Assembly (NCBI GenBank): GCA_934130005.1
Contig: CAKOXD010000006.1
Span: 25,571-89,570, forward strand
Source: an uncultured Bacilli bacterium
Lineage (GTDB): Bacteria > Bacillota_I > Bacilli_A > RF39 > UBA660
Reading direction: 5' to 3'
DNA length: 64,000 bases
Position 1 is the first letter of the stretch; each line of letters begins with the position of its first letter. The position numbers were made by a program, and so were the translations under genes. The notes under the pieces are model-generated. The model had not been told where the DNA came from and ran no database searches. It saw nothing but the letters and a program-made list of their open reading frames with translations. Shown here piece after piece: positions 16,732 through 26,808 of the stretch.

Positions 16732-17772
16732 ATGGAAGAAAAAGATTGTATATTAGAAAGAGAAGATTATACATTAAAAACATTTGATGACGGATCACAA
16801 GTAACAGTAAGACAATTACAACTTGAAATATTAGATATAATGGATGAAATACATAGAGTTTGTACAAAAAATAAAATAGAGTATTGTTTAATAGCTGGGT
16901 CAGCGCTTGGAATATGTAATTATAAAGGTTTTATTCCATGGGATGATGATATGGATATTTGTATAAAAAGAGAAGATTGGGATAGATTTATAGAAGCAAT
17001 GAATAAAGATTTATCTGATAAATTTTATTTTCACTGTTACGAAAATGACAAAAAATATAATATATTAATTCCATCTATGAAAGTAAGAAAGAAAAATACT
17101 TATATTCAGGAAGTGAATTATTTACTTGAAAATAGATGTGAAGGCGATGGTATATTTATAGATGTTGTAATATATGATAACGTTGCTGATAATAAAATAG
17201 TTGATGAATTATATAGAACACCTATAAGAATTATGATGCCACTATTAGTATTTTTAGATAATTTAGGGTTTAAAGCTGTGTGGTTAAAAAATATAATATT
17301 AGGCCTTGCAAAATTTTATGGAAAAAAATATAAAAATAGTAAAAAAACATCTCAAACAATAGCTATTCCATGGGAAAAATTTATGAAAGAACCTATCTTC
17401 CTAAAAGAAGATGTATATCCTTTTAAACTATATGAATTTGAAGGAAGAAAGTTTTATTCATATAATAATATAGAAAAAGTAGTAAAAGAATGGTATGGAC
17501 CAAATTGTTTAAAAAAATGGGATGGGAAAAAATGGGTAGAAACGCTTCCTGTTTCTAAAAGACATCCAAAACATGTTGCTAACATAAATTTAAAAACTGA
17601 TATACCAGATGTAATTACAAAGAAAAAAGGAACCAGATTAATTAGAGGGATAACATTAGCGATTTTTATAGCATTACTAGCTTTACTTTTATTTAATGAA
17701 TTTAGTTTTAAATTATTAGGAATAGGAATAATGCTTATAGGATTTTCAATAATACTCTTTATTGATAAATAA
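16732..17772 (+). CDS. LicD family protein with C-terminal membrane helices
   Basis: LicD-type nucleotidyltransferase-fold protein; characterised members add phosphocholine or related phospho-groups to surface glycans. The LicD signature is clear: IEYCLIAGSALGICNYKGFI then PWDDDMDICIKREDWD (about residues 49-84), where the aspartates bind metal. About residues 300-345 form two membrane helices that anchor it. Length 346. It stands alone between two ribosomal operons with a terminator on each side. No other capsule or teichoic-acid gene is nearby, so the acceptor is unknown. Confidence 0.88.
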   Translation: MEEKDCILEREDYTLKTFDDGSQVTVRQLQLEILDIMDEIHRVCTKNKIEYCLIAGSALGICNYKGFIPWDDDMDICIKREDWDRFIEAMNKDLSDKFYFHCYENDKKYNILIPSMKVRKKNTYIQEVNYLLENRCEGDGIFIDVVIYDNVADNKIVDELYRTPIRIMMPLLVFLDNLGFKAVWLKNIILGLAKFYGKKYKNSKKTSQTIAIPWEKFMKEPIFLKEDVYPFKLYEFEGRKFYSYNNIEKVVKEWYGPNCLKKWDGKKWVETLPVSKRHPKHVANINLKTDIPDVITKKKGTRLIRGITLAIFIALLALLLFNEFSFKLLGIGIMLIGFSIILFIDK

Positions 17773-17793
17773 GAAACAGTGTTTCTTTTTTTT
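17771..17793 (+). terminator. terminator of the licD-like gene
   Basis: 7-bp stem AAGAAAC / GTTTCTT, loop AGT, eight Ts; overlaps the stop codon. Confidence 0.85.
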
Positions 17794-17813
17794 ATAAAAA
17801 TCATAAAAAATAC

Positions 17814-17842
17814 TTGCTTTTCATATGATTTTAATGTATAAT
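17814..17842 (+). promoter_or_regulatory. promoter of the S10 ribosomal superoperon
   Basis: TTGCTT at 17814-17819, 17 bp, TATAAT at 17837-17842. It is the only strong promoter seen before the 13-kb run of ribosomal genes. Confidence 0.8.
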
Positions 17843-17848
17843 TTTGAA

Positions 17849-17966
17849 TGTGTGACAAGCGATGATGTGTGAGGTTGCCGATACGCCAGGTTAAGTTGTA
17901 AAGATTTAATTTGTGATAATCGGGTTTTTACACGGAGCTAGTCTATACAGAGATATAGGCGAAGGG
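17849..17966 (+). promoter_or_regulatory. structured 5' leader of the S10 operon
   Basis: About 120 untranslated bases, locally richer in G and C than neighbouring intergenic DNA. Contains AGGTTGCCGATACGCCAGG, a stretch that can pair GTGT with a later ACAC, ACACGGAGCTAGTC, and a small hairpin CTATA...TATAG just before the ribosome-binding site. S10 operons of Firmicutes commonly carry an autoregulatory L4-binding leader at this place; whether this is that family was not tested. Confidence 0.55.
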
Positions 17967-17976
17967 AGGATACAAT

Positions 17977-18285
17977 ATGTCTAAAACAAAAGTAAACGTT
18001 AAATTACAATCATTTGAACATAAAAGTTTAGATAATGCTTGTATGAAAATTGTTGAAACTGTTAAGAGAACAGGTGGCGAAGTAAGCGGACCAGTTCCAC
18101 TACCAACAGAAGTAGAAAAAATTACAATTTTAAGAGCTGTTCACAAATATAAAGATTCACGTGAACAATTTGAAAAAAGAACACACAAAAGACTTATTGT
18201 TATCAACAATCCAAGTAAGGAAACAATAGATGCTTTACAACATCTAGAAATTCCAAGCGGTGTTGATATTCAAATAAAGTTATAA
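17977..18285 (+). CDS. rpsJ: 30S ribosomal protein S10
   Basis: 30S head protein and NusE transcription factor. 102 residues; [20 protein letters not shown] and [13 protein letters not shown] are diagnostic. GGGAGG precedes the ATG. First gene of the S10-spc-alpha superoperon. Confidence 0.98.
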   Translation: MSKTKVNVKLQSFEHKSLDNACMKIVETVKRTGGEVSGPVPLPTEVEKITILRAVHKYKDSREQFEKRTHKRLIVINNPSKETIDALQHLEIPSGVDIQIKL

Positions 18286-18301
18286 TTAAGGAGGAAATGA
18301 A

Positions 18302-19033
18302 ATGAAAGGAATCTTAGGTCTTAAATTAGGAATGACTCAAGTATTTACAAAATCAGGTAAATTAATTCCAGTAACTGTTATTGAAGTTGAACCAAATATT
18401 GTTACACAAATCAAGACAAAAGAAAATGATGGTTACGAAGCAATTCAATTAGGTTTTAATACTAAAAGAGAAAAACTAGTTACAAAGGCTTCAGCTGGTA
18501 TTACTAGCAAAGCAAATACTACACCTAAGCGCTTCTTTAAAGAAATTAGAGGTGTAGATGTAAATGAATATTCACTAGGACAAGAAGTTAAAGCTGATAT
18601 CTTTACTCCAGGTGAAGTTGTAGATGTTACAGGAACTACAAAAGGAAAAGGTTTCCAAGGTGTTATTAAAAGACATAATCAAAGTAGAGGACCTATGGGA
18701 CATGGATCACATTATCATAGAGGTCCAGGATCTATGGGAACAATGAGACCAATGCGTGTATTTAAGGGTAAAAAATTACCAGGTCATATGGGTGGATTAA
18801 CTGTTACAATTCAAAATCTTGAAATTGTATCAGTAGATGCAGAAAACAATTTAATTTTAGTAAAAGGAAATGTTCCAGGTGCTAAAAAATCATTAGTTGT
18901 TATAAGAACATCAGTTAAGAATCCAAATAAAGTTAATGAAATAGAAGAACTAAATACTTACGTAGAAGAACCAGTAGTAGAAGAAACTCCTGTAGTGGAA
19001 GAAAATATAGAAACAACAGAAACAGAAAACTAG
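18302..19033 (+). CDS. rplC: 50S ribosomal protein L3 with an acidic C-terminal tail
   Basis: Early 50S assembly protein near the peptidyl-transferase centre. [16 protein letters not shown] start and [18 protein letters not shown] loop are typical. At 243 residues it is about 30 longer than usual because of a Glu/Val/Thr-rich tail after NPNKVNEI; the acidic tail is unusual for a basic ribosomal protein and of unknown use. Confidence 0.97.
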   Translation: MKGILGLKLGMTQVFTKSGKLIPVTVIEVEPNIVTQIKTKENDGYEAIQLGFNTKREKLVTKASAGITSKANTTPKRFFKEIRGVDVNEYSLGQEVKADIFTPGEVVDVTGTTKGKGFQGVIKRHNQSRGPMGHGSHYHRGPGSMGTMRPMRVFKGKKLPGHMGGLTVTIQNLEIVSVDAENNLILVKGNVPGAKKSLVVIRTSVKNPNKVNEIEELNTYVEEPVVEETPVVEENIETTETEN

Positions 19034-19045
19034 GAGGAATAGAAT

Positions 19046-19669
19046 ATGGAAAAAATATCTGTATTAAATATAAAAGGTGAAAAAGTAGGTAGTTTAGAAT
19101 TAAATGCTTTAGTATTTGGAATTGTTCCAAATGATGCAGTATTATATGATGCTATAACATTAGCTAGAAACTCTATGAGACAAGGTACTCATGATACTAA
19201 AACACGCGCAGAAGTAAGTGGTGGTGGAAGAAAACCATGGCGTCAAAAAGGTACAGGTCGTGCTCGTCAAGGTAGTACACGTGCTCCACATTGGAGACAT
19301 GGTGGTATTGTATTTGGACCACATCCAAGAAGTTATGATAAGAAGATGAATAGAAAAGAAAGAAGACTTGCTTTAAAATCTGCTTTATCATACAAAGTAA
19401 TTGATAAAGAATTAATAGTTGTTGATAACTTTAATTTAGAATCAAATAAAACAAAAGATGCTATAAAAGTATTAGAAAATTTAAAAGCAAATAAAAATGT
19501 TTTAATTGTAGTAGATGAATTAACTGAAAATATGATTTTAGCAACTCGTAATTTAAATAATATAATTTTATTACAAGCTGATGAAATTAATACATTAGAT
19601 GTTATCTCAGCAGATAATATGATAATTACAGAAGCTGCAGTTAAAAAAATTGAGGAGGTGCTTGTTTAA
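19046..19669 (+). CDS. rplD: 50S ribosomal protein L4
   Basis: Lines the exit tunnel and, in many bacteria, represses the S10 operon through the leader. 207 residues; the tunnel loop [19 protein letters not shown] and [16 protein letters not shown] are complete. Stop and rplW start share a base (TAATG), so the two are coupled. Confidence 0.98.
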   Translation: MEKISVLNIKGEKVGSLELNALVFGIVPNDAVLYDAITLARNSMRQGTHDTKTRAEVSGGGRKPWRQKGTGRARQGSTRAPHWRHGGIVFGPHPRSYDKKMNRKERRLALKSALSYKVIDKELIVVDNFNLESNKTKDAIKVLENLKANKNVLIVVDELTENMILATRNLNNIILLQADEINTLDVISADNMIITEAAVKKIEEVLV

Positions 19670-19947
19670 TGAAAAGCGAATATAGAAATGTTATTAAAGC
19701 ACCAATTATAACAGAAAAAAGTGCTGCATTAGCTCAAAACAATGTAATTACATTTAGTGTTGCAGTAGATGCTAATAAAACACAAATAAAACAAGCAGTA
19801 GAAAAATTATTCAATGTTAAAGTTGAAAATGTAAATACTGTAAATGTTAAACCTAAGAAAAAAAGAGTAGGACGTTATGTTGGAAAAACAAATCGTGTAA
19901 AAAAAGCAATAGTAAAATTAGCAGAAGGAAGTTCTATTGAACTTTAA
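19669..19947 (+). CDS. rplW: 50S ribosomal protein L23
   Basis: Binds the tunnel exit and docks SRP and trigger factor. 92 residues; [15 protein letters not shown]-terminus and [19 protein letters not shown] loop are standard. Confidence 0.97.
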   Translation: MKSEYRNVIKAPIITEKSAALAQNNVITFSVAVDANKTQIKQAVEKLFNVKVENVNTVNVKPKKKRVGRYVGKTNRVKKAIVKLAEGSSIEL

Positions 19948-19964
19948 TTTAAAGGAGGATATAT

Positions 19965-20795
19965 ATGGCTATAAAAACGTATAAATCAATGACTAATGGT
20001 ACTCGTGGAATGTCAACATTAATAAATGATGAAATTACAAAAACAACTCCAGAAAAATCATTAGTTGTGACTTTAAAGAAAAAAGGTGGACGTAATAATA
20101 CTGGTAAAATCACAGTAAGACATCATGGTGGAGGAGCAAAAAGAAAATATCGTATTATTGATTTTAAAAGAAATAAAGACGATATTATTGGAACTGTTTC
20201 ATCAATTGAATACGATCCAAATAGAAGTTCAAATATTGCTTTAATTACATATCAAGATGGAGAAAAAAGATATATAATTGCTCCAAAAGGTTTAAAAGTT
20301 GGAAATAAAGTTGAAAGTGGAGAAAATGCAGATATCAAGGTTGGTAACTGTTTACCACTTGAAAAAATTCCAGAAGGTACTTTAGTACATAATGTAGAAT
20401 TAACAGCTGGAAAAGGTGGTCAAATGGCTCGTTCAGCTGCTTCAAGTGTTCAAATATTAGGACGTGAAGGTAAATATACATTACTTCGTTTAACTAGTGG
20501 TGAAGTAAGAAAAGTTTTAAGTACTTGCAGAGCTACAATAGGAGAAGTAGGAAATGCTGATCATGAATTAGTAAATATTGGTAAAGCTGGTCGTAAAAGA
20601 CATATGGGAATTAGACCAACTGTTCGTGGTTCTGTTATGAACCCTAATGATCACCCACATGGTGGTGGTGAAGGTAGAGCACCAGTAGGTCGTAAAGGTC
20701 CAGTTACTCCTTGGGGTAAACCAGCATTAGGTTATAAGACACGTAAGAACAAAAAATATTCTGATAAATTAATTGTTCGTCGTCGTAAAAAATAG
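19965..20795 (+). CDS. rplB: 50S ribosomal protein L2
   Basis: Needed for subunit joining and peptidyl-transferase activity. 276 residues, with [20 protein letters not shown], then [20 protein letters not shown] containing the critical histidine, and the basic tail ending VRRRKK. Confidence 0.98.
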   Translation: MAIKTYKSMTNGTRGMSTLINDEITKTTPEKSLVVTLKKKGGRNNTGKITVRHHGGGAKRKYRIIDFKRNKDDIIGTVSSIEYDPNRSSNIALITYQDGEKRYIIAPKGLKVGNKVESGENADIKVGNCLPLEKIPEGTLVHNVELTAGKGGQMARSAASSVQILGREGKYTLLRLTSGEVRKVLSTCRATIGEVGNADHELVNIGKAGRKRHMGIRPTVRGSVMNPNDHPHGGGEGRAPVGRKGPVTPWGKPALGYKTRKNKKYSDKLIVRRRKK

Positions 20796-20810
20796 TGAAA
20801 GGATGATAAA

Positions 20811-21083
20811 ATGGCTAGAAGTTTAAAAAAAGGACCTTTTATTGATAAACATTTAATGAAAAAGGTTGAAAAAGTAAACGAATCAGGAAAAAAAGAAGTT
20901 ATTAAAACTTGGTCTCGCCGTTCAACAATTTATCCTGAATTTATTGGACATACATTTGCTGTTCATAATGGTAAAGAATTTATTCCTGTTTATGTTACAG
21001 AAGATATGGTTGGACATAAATTAGGTGAATTTGTTCCAACACGTAAATTTGGTGGACATGGTGACGACAAAAATAAAAAATAA
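20811..21083 (+). CDS. rpsS: 30S ribosomal protein S19
   Basis: 30S head protein. 90 residues: [38 protein letters not shown] and [15 protein letters not shown] are all canonical. Confidence 0.97.
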   Translation: MARSLKKGPFIDKHLMKKVEKVNESGKKEVIKTWSRRSTIYPEFIGHTFAVHNGKEFIPVYVTEDMVGHKLGEFVPTRKFGGHGDDKNKK

Positions 21084-21108
21084 TTAATTGCCAGGAAGGA
21101 GGACTAAA

Positions 21109-21444
21109 ATGGAAGCAAAAGCGATTGCAAAAACAGTTAGAATTGCACCTCGTAAAGCCCGTTTAGTAATAGATTTAATACGTGGTAAAGACGTAGAAGA
21201 AGCAGATAAAATATTAAGTAATATAAATAAAGAAGCTGCAAGAATTATAAAAAAAGTTTTGACTTCTGCAGTAGCAAATGCAGAAAATAACTTAAAATTA
21301 GATAAAGCTAATTTATATGTTAAAGAAGCATATGTTAATGAAGGTCAAACTATGAAAAGAATGAAATTTGGATCTAGAGGTAGAATTGATCCAATTATGA
21401 AAAGAACAAGTCATATAACAATAGTTGTTAGTGATCAAAAATAG
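21109..21444 (+). CDS. rplV: 50S ribosomal protein L22
   Basis: Tunnel-wall protein. The ATG at 21109 follows AAGGAGGAC and gives [20 protein letters not shown], the usual start; an in-frame TTG at 21088 lies upstream of the ribosome-binding site and is rejected. 111 residues with the tunnel hairpin [16 protein letters not shown]. Confidence 0.96.
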   Translation: MEAKAIAKTVRIAPRKARLVIDLIRGKDVEEADKILSNINKEAARIIKKVLTSAVANAENNLKLDKANLYVKEAYVNEGQTMKRMKFGSRGRIDPIMKRTSHITIVVSDQK

Positions 21445-21460
21445 TAAGGGAGGATAACTG

Positions 21461-22138
21461 ATGGGTCAAAAAGTAAGTCCAGTCGGTTTAAGACTAGGTA
21501 TAAATAGAACTTGGGAATCTAAATGGTATGCAGGTAATAAAGATTTCTCTAAGTTTTTAAATAATGATGTTAAAATTAGAAAATTTTTATCTAAGAAATT
21601 AAAAGACGCAGCAGTTTCAAGCATTTTCATTGAAAGAAATGCTAATAAGACTGAAGTTATCATCAATACTGCTAAACCAGGTGTTGTAATTGGTCATGGT
21701 GGAGATGATATAGAAAAATTAAAAAAAGAACTTTCAAAATTAGTAGATGAAAATATTCAAATATCTATTATGGAAATTAAAAATCCAGATATCGATGCAG
21801 CATTAGTTGCTGAAAATATAGCTCATCAAATAGAAGGACGTGTATCATTTAGAGTTGCTCAAAAGAAAGCAATTAGAAATGCTATGAAAGCTGGAGCAAA
21901 AGGAATTAAAACTTCAGTTTCTGGACGTTTAGGTGGAGCTGATATGGCAAGAACAGAACATTATGTAGAAGGAAATGTTCCACTTCATACTTTAAGAGCT
22001 GATGTAGATTTTGCTCACAAAGAAGCTGATACTGTATATGGAAAAATTGGTGTAAAAGTATGGATATATAAAGGAGAAATCCTTGCCTCAAAAAATGAAG
22101 GAGGTAATACAAATGGCAGTCATTCCAAAAAGAACTAA
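21461..22138 (+). CDS. rpsC: 30S ribosomal protein S3
   Basis: mRNA-entry protein with a KH domain ([14 protein letters not shown], GxxG variant). 225 residues: [20 protein letters not shown] start and [20 protein letters not shown]. The last eight or nine codons run through the ribosome-binding site and first codons of rplP, a 26-base overlap. Confidence 0.97.
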   Translation: MGQKVSPVGLRLGINRTWESKWYAGNKDFSKFLNNDVKIRKFLSKKLKDAAVSSIFIERNANKTEVIINTAKPGVVIGHGGDDIEKLKKELSKLVDENIQISIMEIKNPDIDAALVAENIAHQIEGRVSFRVAQKKAIRNAMKAGAKGIKTSVSGRLGGADMARTEHYVEGNVPLHTLRADVDFAHKEADTVYGKIGVKVWIYKGEILASKNEGGNTNGSHSKKN

Positions 22139-22541
22139 ATATAGAAGACCACATAGATTACGTTATGATGGTGTTGCTAAAGGTAATACTGAATTACATT
22201 TTGGTGATTATGGTTTAATGGCTATGGAAGGAAATTGGATAACACAACAACAAATAGAAGCCGCTCGTGTTGCCATGACTCGTTATATGAAACGTGGTGG
22301 TAAAGTATGGATTAATATATTCCCACACCTTTCATTAACTAAAATACCATTAGAAACTCGTATGGGTAAAGGTAAAGGACAACCAGAAAAATGGGTTGCA
22401 GTTGTAAAAAAAGGAAAAATAATGTTTGAAATAGGTGGAGTTAGTGAAGAAGTAGCACGTGAAGCATTAAGACTTGCTATGCATAAACTTCCAATCAAAT
22501 GTAAATTTGTTATGAAGGATGGTGAAAAACGTGAAGATTAA
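22113..22541 (+). CDS. rplP: 50S ribosomal protein L16
   Basis: Stabilises the A-site finger of 23S rRNA. ATG at 22113 follows AAGGAGGT, giving [15 protein letters not shown] and 142 residues, close to the usual 144. GRGKG-type loop reads [15 protein letters not shown]. Starts inside rpsC and overlaps rpmC. Confidence 0.96.
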   Translation: MAVIPKRTKYRRPHRLRYDGVAKGNTELHFGDYGLMAMEGNWITQQQIEAARVAMTRYMKRGGKVWINIFPHLSLTKIPLETRMGKGKGQPEKWVAVVKKGKIMFEIGGVSEEVAREALRLAMHKLPIKCKFVMKDGEKRED

Positions 22542-22734
22542 TGAAATTAGAAAATTATCAGATGAAGAAATAACAAAAGAAATAGAATCTGCAAAAGAAG
22601 AATTATTTAATTTACGTTTTAACCAAGCAACTGGAAATTTAGAAAAACCTTCAAGAATTAATGAACTTAGAAAGTTAGTTGCACGTATGAAAACAGTTTT
22701 ACGTGAACGTCAACTAGGTGAGGAGGTTAAATAA
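22531..22734 (+). CDS. rpmC: 50S ribosomal protein L29
   Basis: Tunnel-exit protein. I chose GTG at 22531, 6 bases after GGTG, because it yields (M)[13 protein letters not shown], aligning with B. subtilis MKANEIRDLT; an in-frame ATG at 22519 would add four residues. 67 residues ending [10 protein letters not shown]. Overlaps rplP by 11 bases and rpsQ by one. Confidence 0.93.
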   Translation: MKINEIRKLSDEEITKEIESAKEELFNLRFNQATGNLEKPSRINELRKLVARMKTVLRERQLGEEVK

Positions 22735-22988
22735 TGCAAAATAAACGTGAATTAATAGGAAAAGTAGTAAGTGATAAAACAGATAAAACAATAACTGTTT
22801 TAGTTGAAACTTCAAAAAAAGATCCATTATATGGAAAGCGTGTTAAATCTTCAAAAAAATACGCTGCTCATGATGAAAAAAATGAAGCAAAAATTGGTGA
22901 TACAGTTCGTATAGTGGAAACAAGACCACTATCAAGAACAAAACATTTTCGTTTAGTAGAAATAGTAGAAAAAGCAATTATTTTATAA
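22734..22988 (+). CDS. rpsQ: 30S ribosomal protein S17
   Basis: OB-fold 5'-domain protein of the 30S. 84 residues; [18 protein letters not shown] and [19 protein letters not shown] are diagnostic. TAATG junction with rpmC. Confidence 0.97.
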   Translation: MQNKRELIGKVVSDKTDKTITVLVETSKKDPLYGKRVKSSKKYAAHDEKNEAKIGDTVRIVETRPLSRTKHFRLVEIVEKAIIL

Positions 22989-23013
22989 TTGAAACTGGGA
23001 GGAGGATCAATAT

Positions 23014-23382
23014 ATGATTCAACAAGAAAGCCGTTTAAAAGTTGCTGATAACTCTGGTGCACGTGAAGTTAGTGTTATTCGTGTTCTAGGTGGAAGTAAA
23101 AGAAAATTCGGAAATATTGGAGATACAGTTGTTGTAACTGTTAAAAAAGCAATTCCTAACGGTACAGTTGGCAAAGGAAAAGTTGTTAAAGCTGTAGTAG
23201 TTAGAAGTAAATTTGGTCTAAAAAGAGAAGATGGATCTTATATTAAATTTGATGACAATGCATGTGTTATCATAAAAGATGATAAGAGCCCAGTTGGAAC
23301 TCGTGTATTTGGACCAGTAGCACGTGAATTACGTGATAAAGATTATATGAAAATTGTATCACTTGCTAAAGAAGTATTATAA
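23014..23382 (+). CDS. rplN: 50S ribosomal protein L14
   Basis: Subunit-interface protein and RsfS binding site. 122 residues: [20 protein letters not shown] and [19 protein letters not shown] are canonical. Confidence 0.98.
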   Translation: MIQQESRLKVADNSGAREVSVIRVLGGSKRKFGNIGDTVVVTVKKAIPNGTVGKGKVVKAVVVRSKFGLKREDGSYIKFDDNACVIIKDDKSPVGTRVFGPVARELRDKDYMKIVSLAKEVL

Positions 23383-23400
23383 TTTTCAAAGGAGGAAAGT

Positions 23401-23709
23401 ATGAACTTTAAAACTGGAGATAAAGTAGTTGTTATTGCTGGTAAAGATAAAGGTAAAGAAGGTCTAATTAAAAAAATACTTAAAGCTGATAATAAAGTTA
23501 TCGTTGAAGGAATAAACATGATAAAAAAACATGTAAAACCAAATGGTCAAACAGCTGGAAGTATTGAAGAAATGGAAGCACCTATTCATGCTTCAAATGT
23601 TATGATAATAGATCCTAAGACTAAAAAAGGAACCAGAATAGGACATACTGTTGATAAAAAAGGTAAAAAAATAAGAATTTCTAAAAAATCAAACGAAAGT
23701 CTTGATTAA
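23401..23709 (+). CDS. rplX: 50S ribosomal protein L24
   Basis: Assembly-initiator protein. 102 residues with the KOW motif [18 protein letters not shown] at residues 4-21 and [21 protein letters not shown] precedes the start. Confidence 0.97.
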   Translation: MNFKTGDKVVVIAGKDKGKEGLIKKILKADNKVIVEGINMIKKHVKPNGQTAGSIEEMEAPIHASNVMIIDPKTKKGTRIGHTVDKKGKKIRISKKSNESLD

Positions 23710-23726
23710 TTGGAAGGAGGGTAATT

Positions 23727-24266
23727 ATGAACCGCCTAAAAGCAAAGTATAATGAAGAAATCATGCCTAGTTTAAAAGAGAAATTTAATTATTCAAATAA
23801 AATGGAAATTCCAAAACTTGAAAAAATTGTTGTTAATATGGGTGTAGGAGATGCTACAACTAATTCTAAATTATTAGATGCAGCAGTAGCAGATCTTGAA
23901 ATTATTACTGGACAAAAACCAGTAGTAACTAAATCTAAAAAAGCAATAGCTGGATTTAAGTTAAGAGAAGGTCAAGGAATCGGATGTAAAGTTACTTTAC
24001 GTGGGGAAAATATGTATAACTTTTTAGATAAATTAATTAGTATAACATTACCACGTGTAAGAGATTTTAGAGGAATATCTAAAAAAGCTTTTGATGGTAG
24101 AGGTAACTATACATTAGGATTAACAGAACAATTAATTTTCTCAGAAATAGAATATGATAAGGTTGTTAAAGTACGCGGTATGGATATTGTTTTTGTAACA
24201 ACTGCAAAAACAAATGAAGAAGCTCTTGCTTTATTACAAGGTTTCGGTATGCCGTTTAAGAAGTAA
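23727..24266 (+). CDS. rplE: 50S ribosomal protein L5
   Basis: Binds 5S rRNA in the central protuberance. 179 residues; [40 protein letters not shown] and [20 protein letters not shown] are all canonical. Confidence 0.98.
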   Translation: MNRLKAKYNEEIMPSLKEKFNYSNKMEIPKLEKIVVNMGVGDATTNSKLLDAAVADLEIITGQKPVVTKSKKAIAGFKLREGQGIGCKVTLRGENMYNFLDKLISITLPRVRDFRGISKKAFDGRGNYTLGLTEQLIFSEIEYDKVVKVRGMDIVFVTTAKTNEEALALLQGFGMPFKK

Positions 24267-24285
24267 TTATTATTAGGAGGAAATT

Positions 24286-24471
24286 ATGGCAAAGAAAAGT
24301 ATGGTCGTAAAGGCTAGCAAACCAAATAAATTTAAAGTACGTGAATATACTCGTTGTAATAGATGTGGTAGACCTCACGCAGTACTTAAAAAATATGGAA
24401 TTTGTCGTATATGTTTTAGAGAATTAGCATATAAAGGACAAATACCTGGAATGAAAAAATCAAGTTGGTAA
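24286..24471 (+). CDS. rpsN: 30S ribosomal protein S14, zinc-binding short form
   Basis: 61-residue zinc type (C+). Zinc ligands are C24, C27, C40 and C43 in CNRCGRP and CRICFRELA. No zinc-free paralogue lies in the window. Confidence 0.97.
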   Translation: MAKKSMVVKASKPNKFKVREYTRCNRCGRPHAVLKKYGICRICFRELAYKGQIPGMKKSSW

Positions 24472-24483
24472 GGAGGGATTAAA

Positions 24484-24876
24484 TTGACAGATCCAATCGC
24501 AGATATGCTTACTAGAATTCGTAATGCGAATCAAATGCGATACAAAGAAGTTGAAGTACCAGCTTCAAAAATGAAAATAGCTATCGCAGAAATATTAAAA
24601 AAAGAAGGATATGTTGCAGATTATAAAATTAAGAAAAATAATGTACAAGATATCATTGTCTTAAATTTAAAATATGGTCAAAATAAAGAACGTGTAATAA
24701 CAGGTTTAAAAAGAATTTCTAAACCAGGATTACGTGTTTATGCAAAAGCTGAAGAACTTCCAAGAGTACTAAATGGACTTGGTATTGCAATCATTTCTAC
24801 TTCAAAAGGTTTAATGGTAGATAGAGAAGCAAGAAAAGAATCATTAGGTGGAGAAGTATTAGCATATATTTGGTAG
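24484..24876 (+). CDS. rpsH: 30S ribosomal protein S8, TTG start
   Basis: Binds helix 21 of 16S rRNA and in E. coli represses the spc operon. The only start that gives the conserved [15 protein letters not shown] is TTG at 24484, 5 bases after GGAGGG. 130 residues ending GGEVLAYIW. Confidence 0.96.
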   Translation: MTDPIADMLTRIRNANQMRYKEVEVPASKMKIAIAEILKKEGYVADYKIKKNNVQDIIVLNLKYGQNKERVITGLKRISKPGLRVYAKAEELPRVLNGLGIAIISTSKGLMVDREARKESLGGEVLAYIW

Positions 24877-24894
24877 AAAGTTAGGAGGATTAAT

Positions 24895-25425
24895 ATGAGT
24901 CGTATTGGTAATAGAGTACTTACCGTACCAGAAAATGTAACTATAACTGTTCTTGATAATGTTGTTACAGTAAAAGGTCCTAAAGGTGAACTTTCTACTG
25001 AAATCAACAAAAATATTAATGTTGAAGTTAAAGATAATCAAGTTATTATAACAAGAACAAATGATAATTATAAAAATTTTCATGGAACAACAAATGCTAA
25101 TATCAAAAATATGATTATTGGTGTTACAGAAGGATATGAAAAAAAATTAGAAATAATTGGTGTTGGATATCGTTTTTCTCAAAAAGGTTCAAAATTAGTT
25201 ATAAATGCTGGTTATTCACATCCTGTTGAATTAGATGTTCCTGAAGGATTGAAAATAGAAGTTCCAAGTAATACTGAACTTACTATATCAGGAATTGACA
25301 AATGTCTTATTGGTGAATTTGCTGCAAACATCAGAAAAATAAGACAACCTGAACCATATAAAGGTAAAGGTATTCGTTATAAAGACGAAGTAGTTCGTCG
25401 TAAAGAAGGAAAAAAGGCAGCATAA
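24895..25425 (+). CDS. rplF: 50S ribosomal protein L6
   Basis: Supports the GTPase centre. 176 residues; GVTEGYEKKLEIIGVGYRF and RQPEPYKGKGIRYKDEVVRR are diagnostic. Confidence 0.98.
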   Translation: MSRIGNRVLTVPENVTITVLDNVVTVKGPKGELSTEINKNINVEVKDNQVIITRTNDNYKNFHGTTNANIKNMIIGVTEGYEKKLEIIGVGYRFSQKGSKLVINAGYSHPVELDVPEGLKIEVPSNTELTISGIDKCLIGEFAANIRKIRQPEPYKGKGIRYKDEVVRRKEGKKAA

Positions 25426-25448
25426 CTTAGTAAAGGAGATGCATACTT

Positions 25449-25811
25449 ATGATAAAAAAAGTAGCTCGTAATGATGTTCGTAAGTCAAGACATGCTCGTG
25501 TTAGAAATAAAATTTCTGGTACAGCAAGTGTTCCAAGACTTAATGTATTTAGATCAAATGGTAATATCTTTGCTCAAATAATTGATGATGAAAAAGGAAC
25601 TACATTAATTAGTGCTTCTTCTATAGATAAAGAATTAAAACTACAAAATGGTGGAAATGTAGAAGCAGCTACTAAAGTTGGAGAACTTTTAGCAAAAAGA
25701 GCAAAAGAAGCTAAAATAACAGAAGTAGTATTTGATAGAGGTGGATACCTATATCACGGACGTGTTAAAGCATTAGCAGATGCAGCACGCTCAAATGGAT
25801 TAAAATTCTAA
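25449..25811 (+). CDS. rplR: 50S ribosomal protein L18
   Basis: 5S rRNA-binding protein. 120 residues; [19 protein letters not shown] and [20 protein letters not shown] are canonical. Confidence 0.97.
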   Translation: MIKKVARNDVRKSRHARVRNKISGTASVPRLNVFRSNGNIFAQIIDDEKGTTLISASSIDKELKLQNGGNVEAATKVGELLAKRAKEAKITEVVFDRGGYLYHGRVKALADAARSNGLKF

Positions 25812-25825
25812 AAGGAGGGTAACCA

Positions 25826-26365
25826 ATGGAAGAAAATAAAAGAGAACCACGCCAAAGAAGAAATAAACAACCAAGAGAAAAACAACAAAAATTATATGAA
25901 GAAGAAGTAATTAACATTGGACGTGTTACTAAAGTAACAAAAGGTGGTCGTCATTTTCGTTTCTCAGCTACAGTAGTTGTAGGAGATAGAAAAGGTAAAG
26001 TTGGTTTAGGTACTGGAAAAGCAAATGAAGTACCAGATGCAATTAAAAAAGCTGTTGGAGCAGCAACTAAAAATGTAACTACAATTTCTTTAATTGAAGA
26101 TAGAACAATCCCACATGAAGCAATAGGTGTAAGAGGAGCTAGTAGAGTTATGTTAAAACCTGCTTGCCCAGGTACAGGAGTTAAAGCTGGTGGACCAGTT
26201 CGTGCAGTACTTGAACTTGCTGGTGTAAAAGATATATTATCTAAATCATTAGGATCAAATACAAAAATTAATATGGCATATGCTACATTAGAAGCATTAA
26301 AATCACAAAAAACAGCTGAAGAAATAGCAGCTTTAAGAGGTAAGAAAGTAGAGGAAATTATATAA
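25826..26365 (+). CDS. rpsE: 30S ribosomal protein S5
   Basis: Ribosomal fidelity protein. 179 residues with a basic, Gln-rich N-terminal extension (to about residue 28), then [20 protein letters not shown] and the S5 C-terminal domain. Its stop overlaps the rplO start (TAATG). rpmD (L30), normally between rpsE and rplO, is absent. Confidence 0.97.
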   Translation: MEENKREPRQRRNKQPREKQQKLYEEEVINIGRVTKVTKGGRHFRFSATVVVGDRKGKVGLGTGKANEVPDAIKKAVGAATKNVTTISLIEDRTIPHEAIGVRGASRVMLKPACPGTGVKAGGPVRAVLELAGVKDILSKSLGSNTKINMAYATLEALKSQKTAEEIAALRGKKVEEII

Positions 26366-26808
26366 TGAAACTACATACTATATCTCCAAACTTTGGAGCA
26401 GTTAAATCTCGTAAAAGAGTAGGTCGTGGACCTGGTAGTGGAATTGGTAAAACTTCTGGTCGTGGAGAAAACGGACAAAAATCAAGAAGTGGTTATAGTC
26501 ATAAACCAGGATTTGAAGGTGGACAATTACCTTTATATAGAAGATTACCAAAAAGAGGATTTTCTAATGCTAAATTTAAAACAGAATATGCAGTAATTAA
26601 TTTAAGTGATTTAAATAGATTTGAAAATGATTCAGTAATTACTCCAGAACTTTTAAAAGAAATGGGATTATTAAAAAATCAATTAGATGGTGTAAAAGTT
26701 TTAGGACATGGAACTTTAGAAAAGAAATTAGTAGTAAAAGCACATAAATTTTCTTTAAAGGCTAAGCAAGAAATAGAAAAATTAGGTGGAAAAGTAGAGG
26801 TGATCTAA
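26365..26808 (+). CDS. rplO: 50S ribosomal protein L15
   Basis: Late 50S assembly protein. 147 residues; [20 protein letters not shown] and [18 protein letters not shown] are diagnostic. Directly abuts secY. Confidence 0.97.
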   Translation: MKLHTISPNFGAVKSRKRVGRGPGSGIGKTSGRGENGQKSRSGYSHKPGFEGGQLPLYRRLPKRGFSNAKFKTEYAVINLSDLNRFENDSVITPELLKEMGLLKNQLDGVKVLGHGTLEKKLVVKAHKFSLKAKQEIEKLGGKVEVI

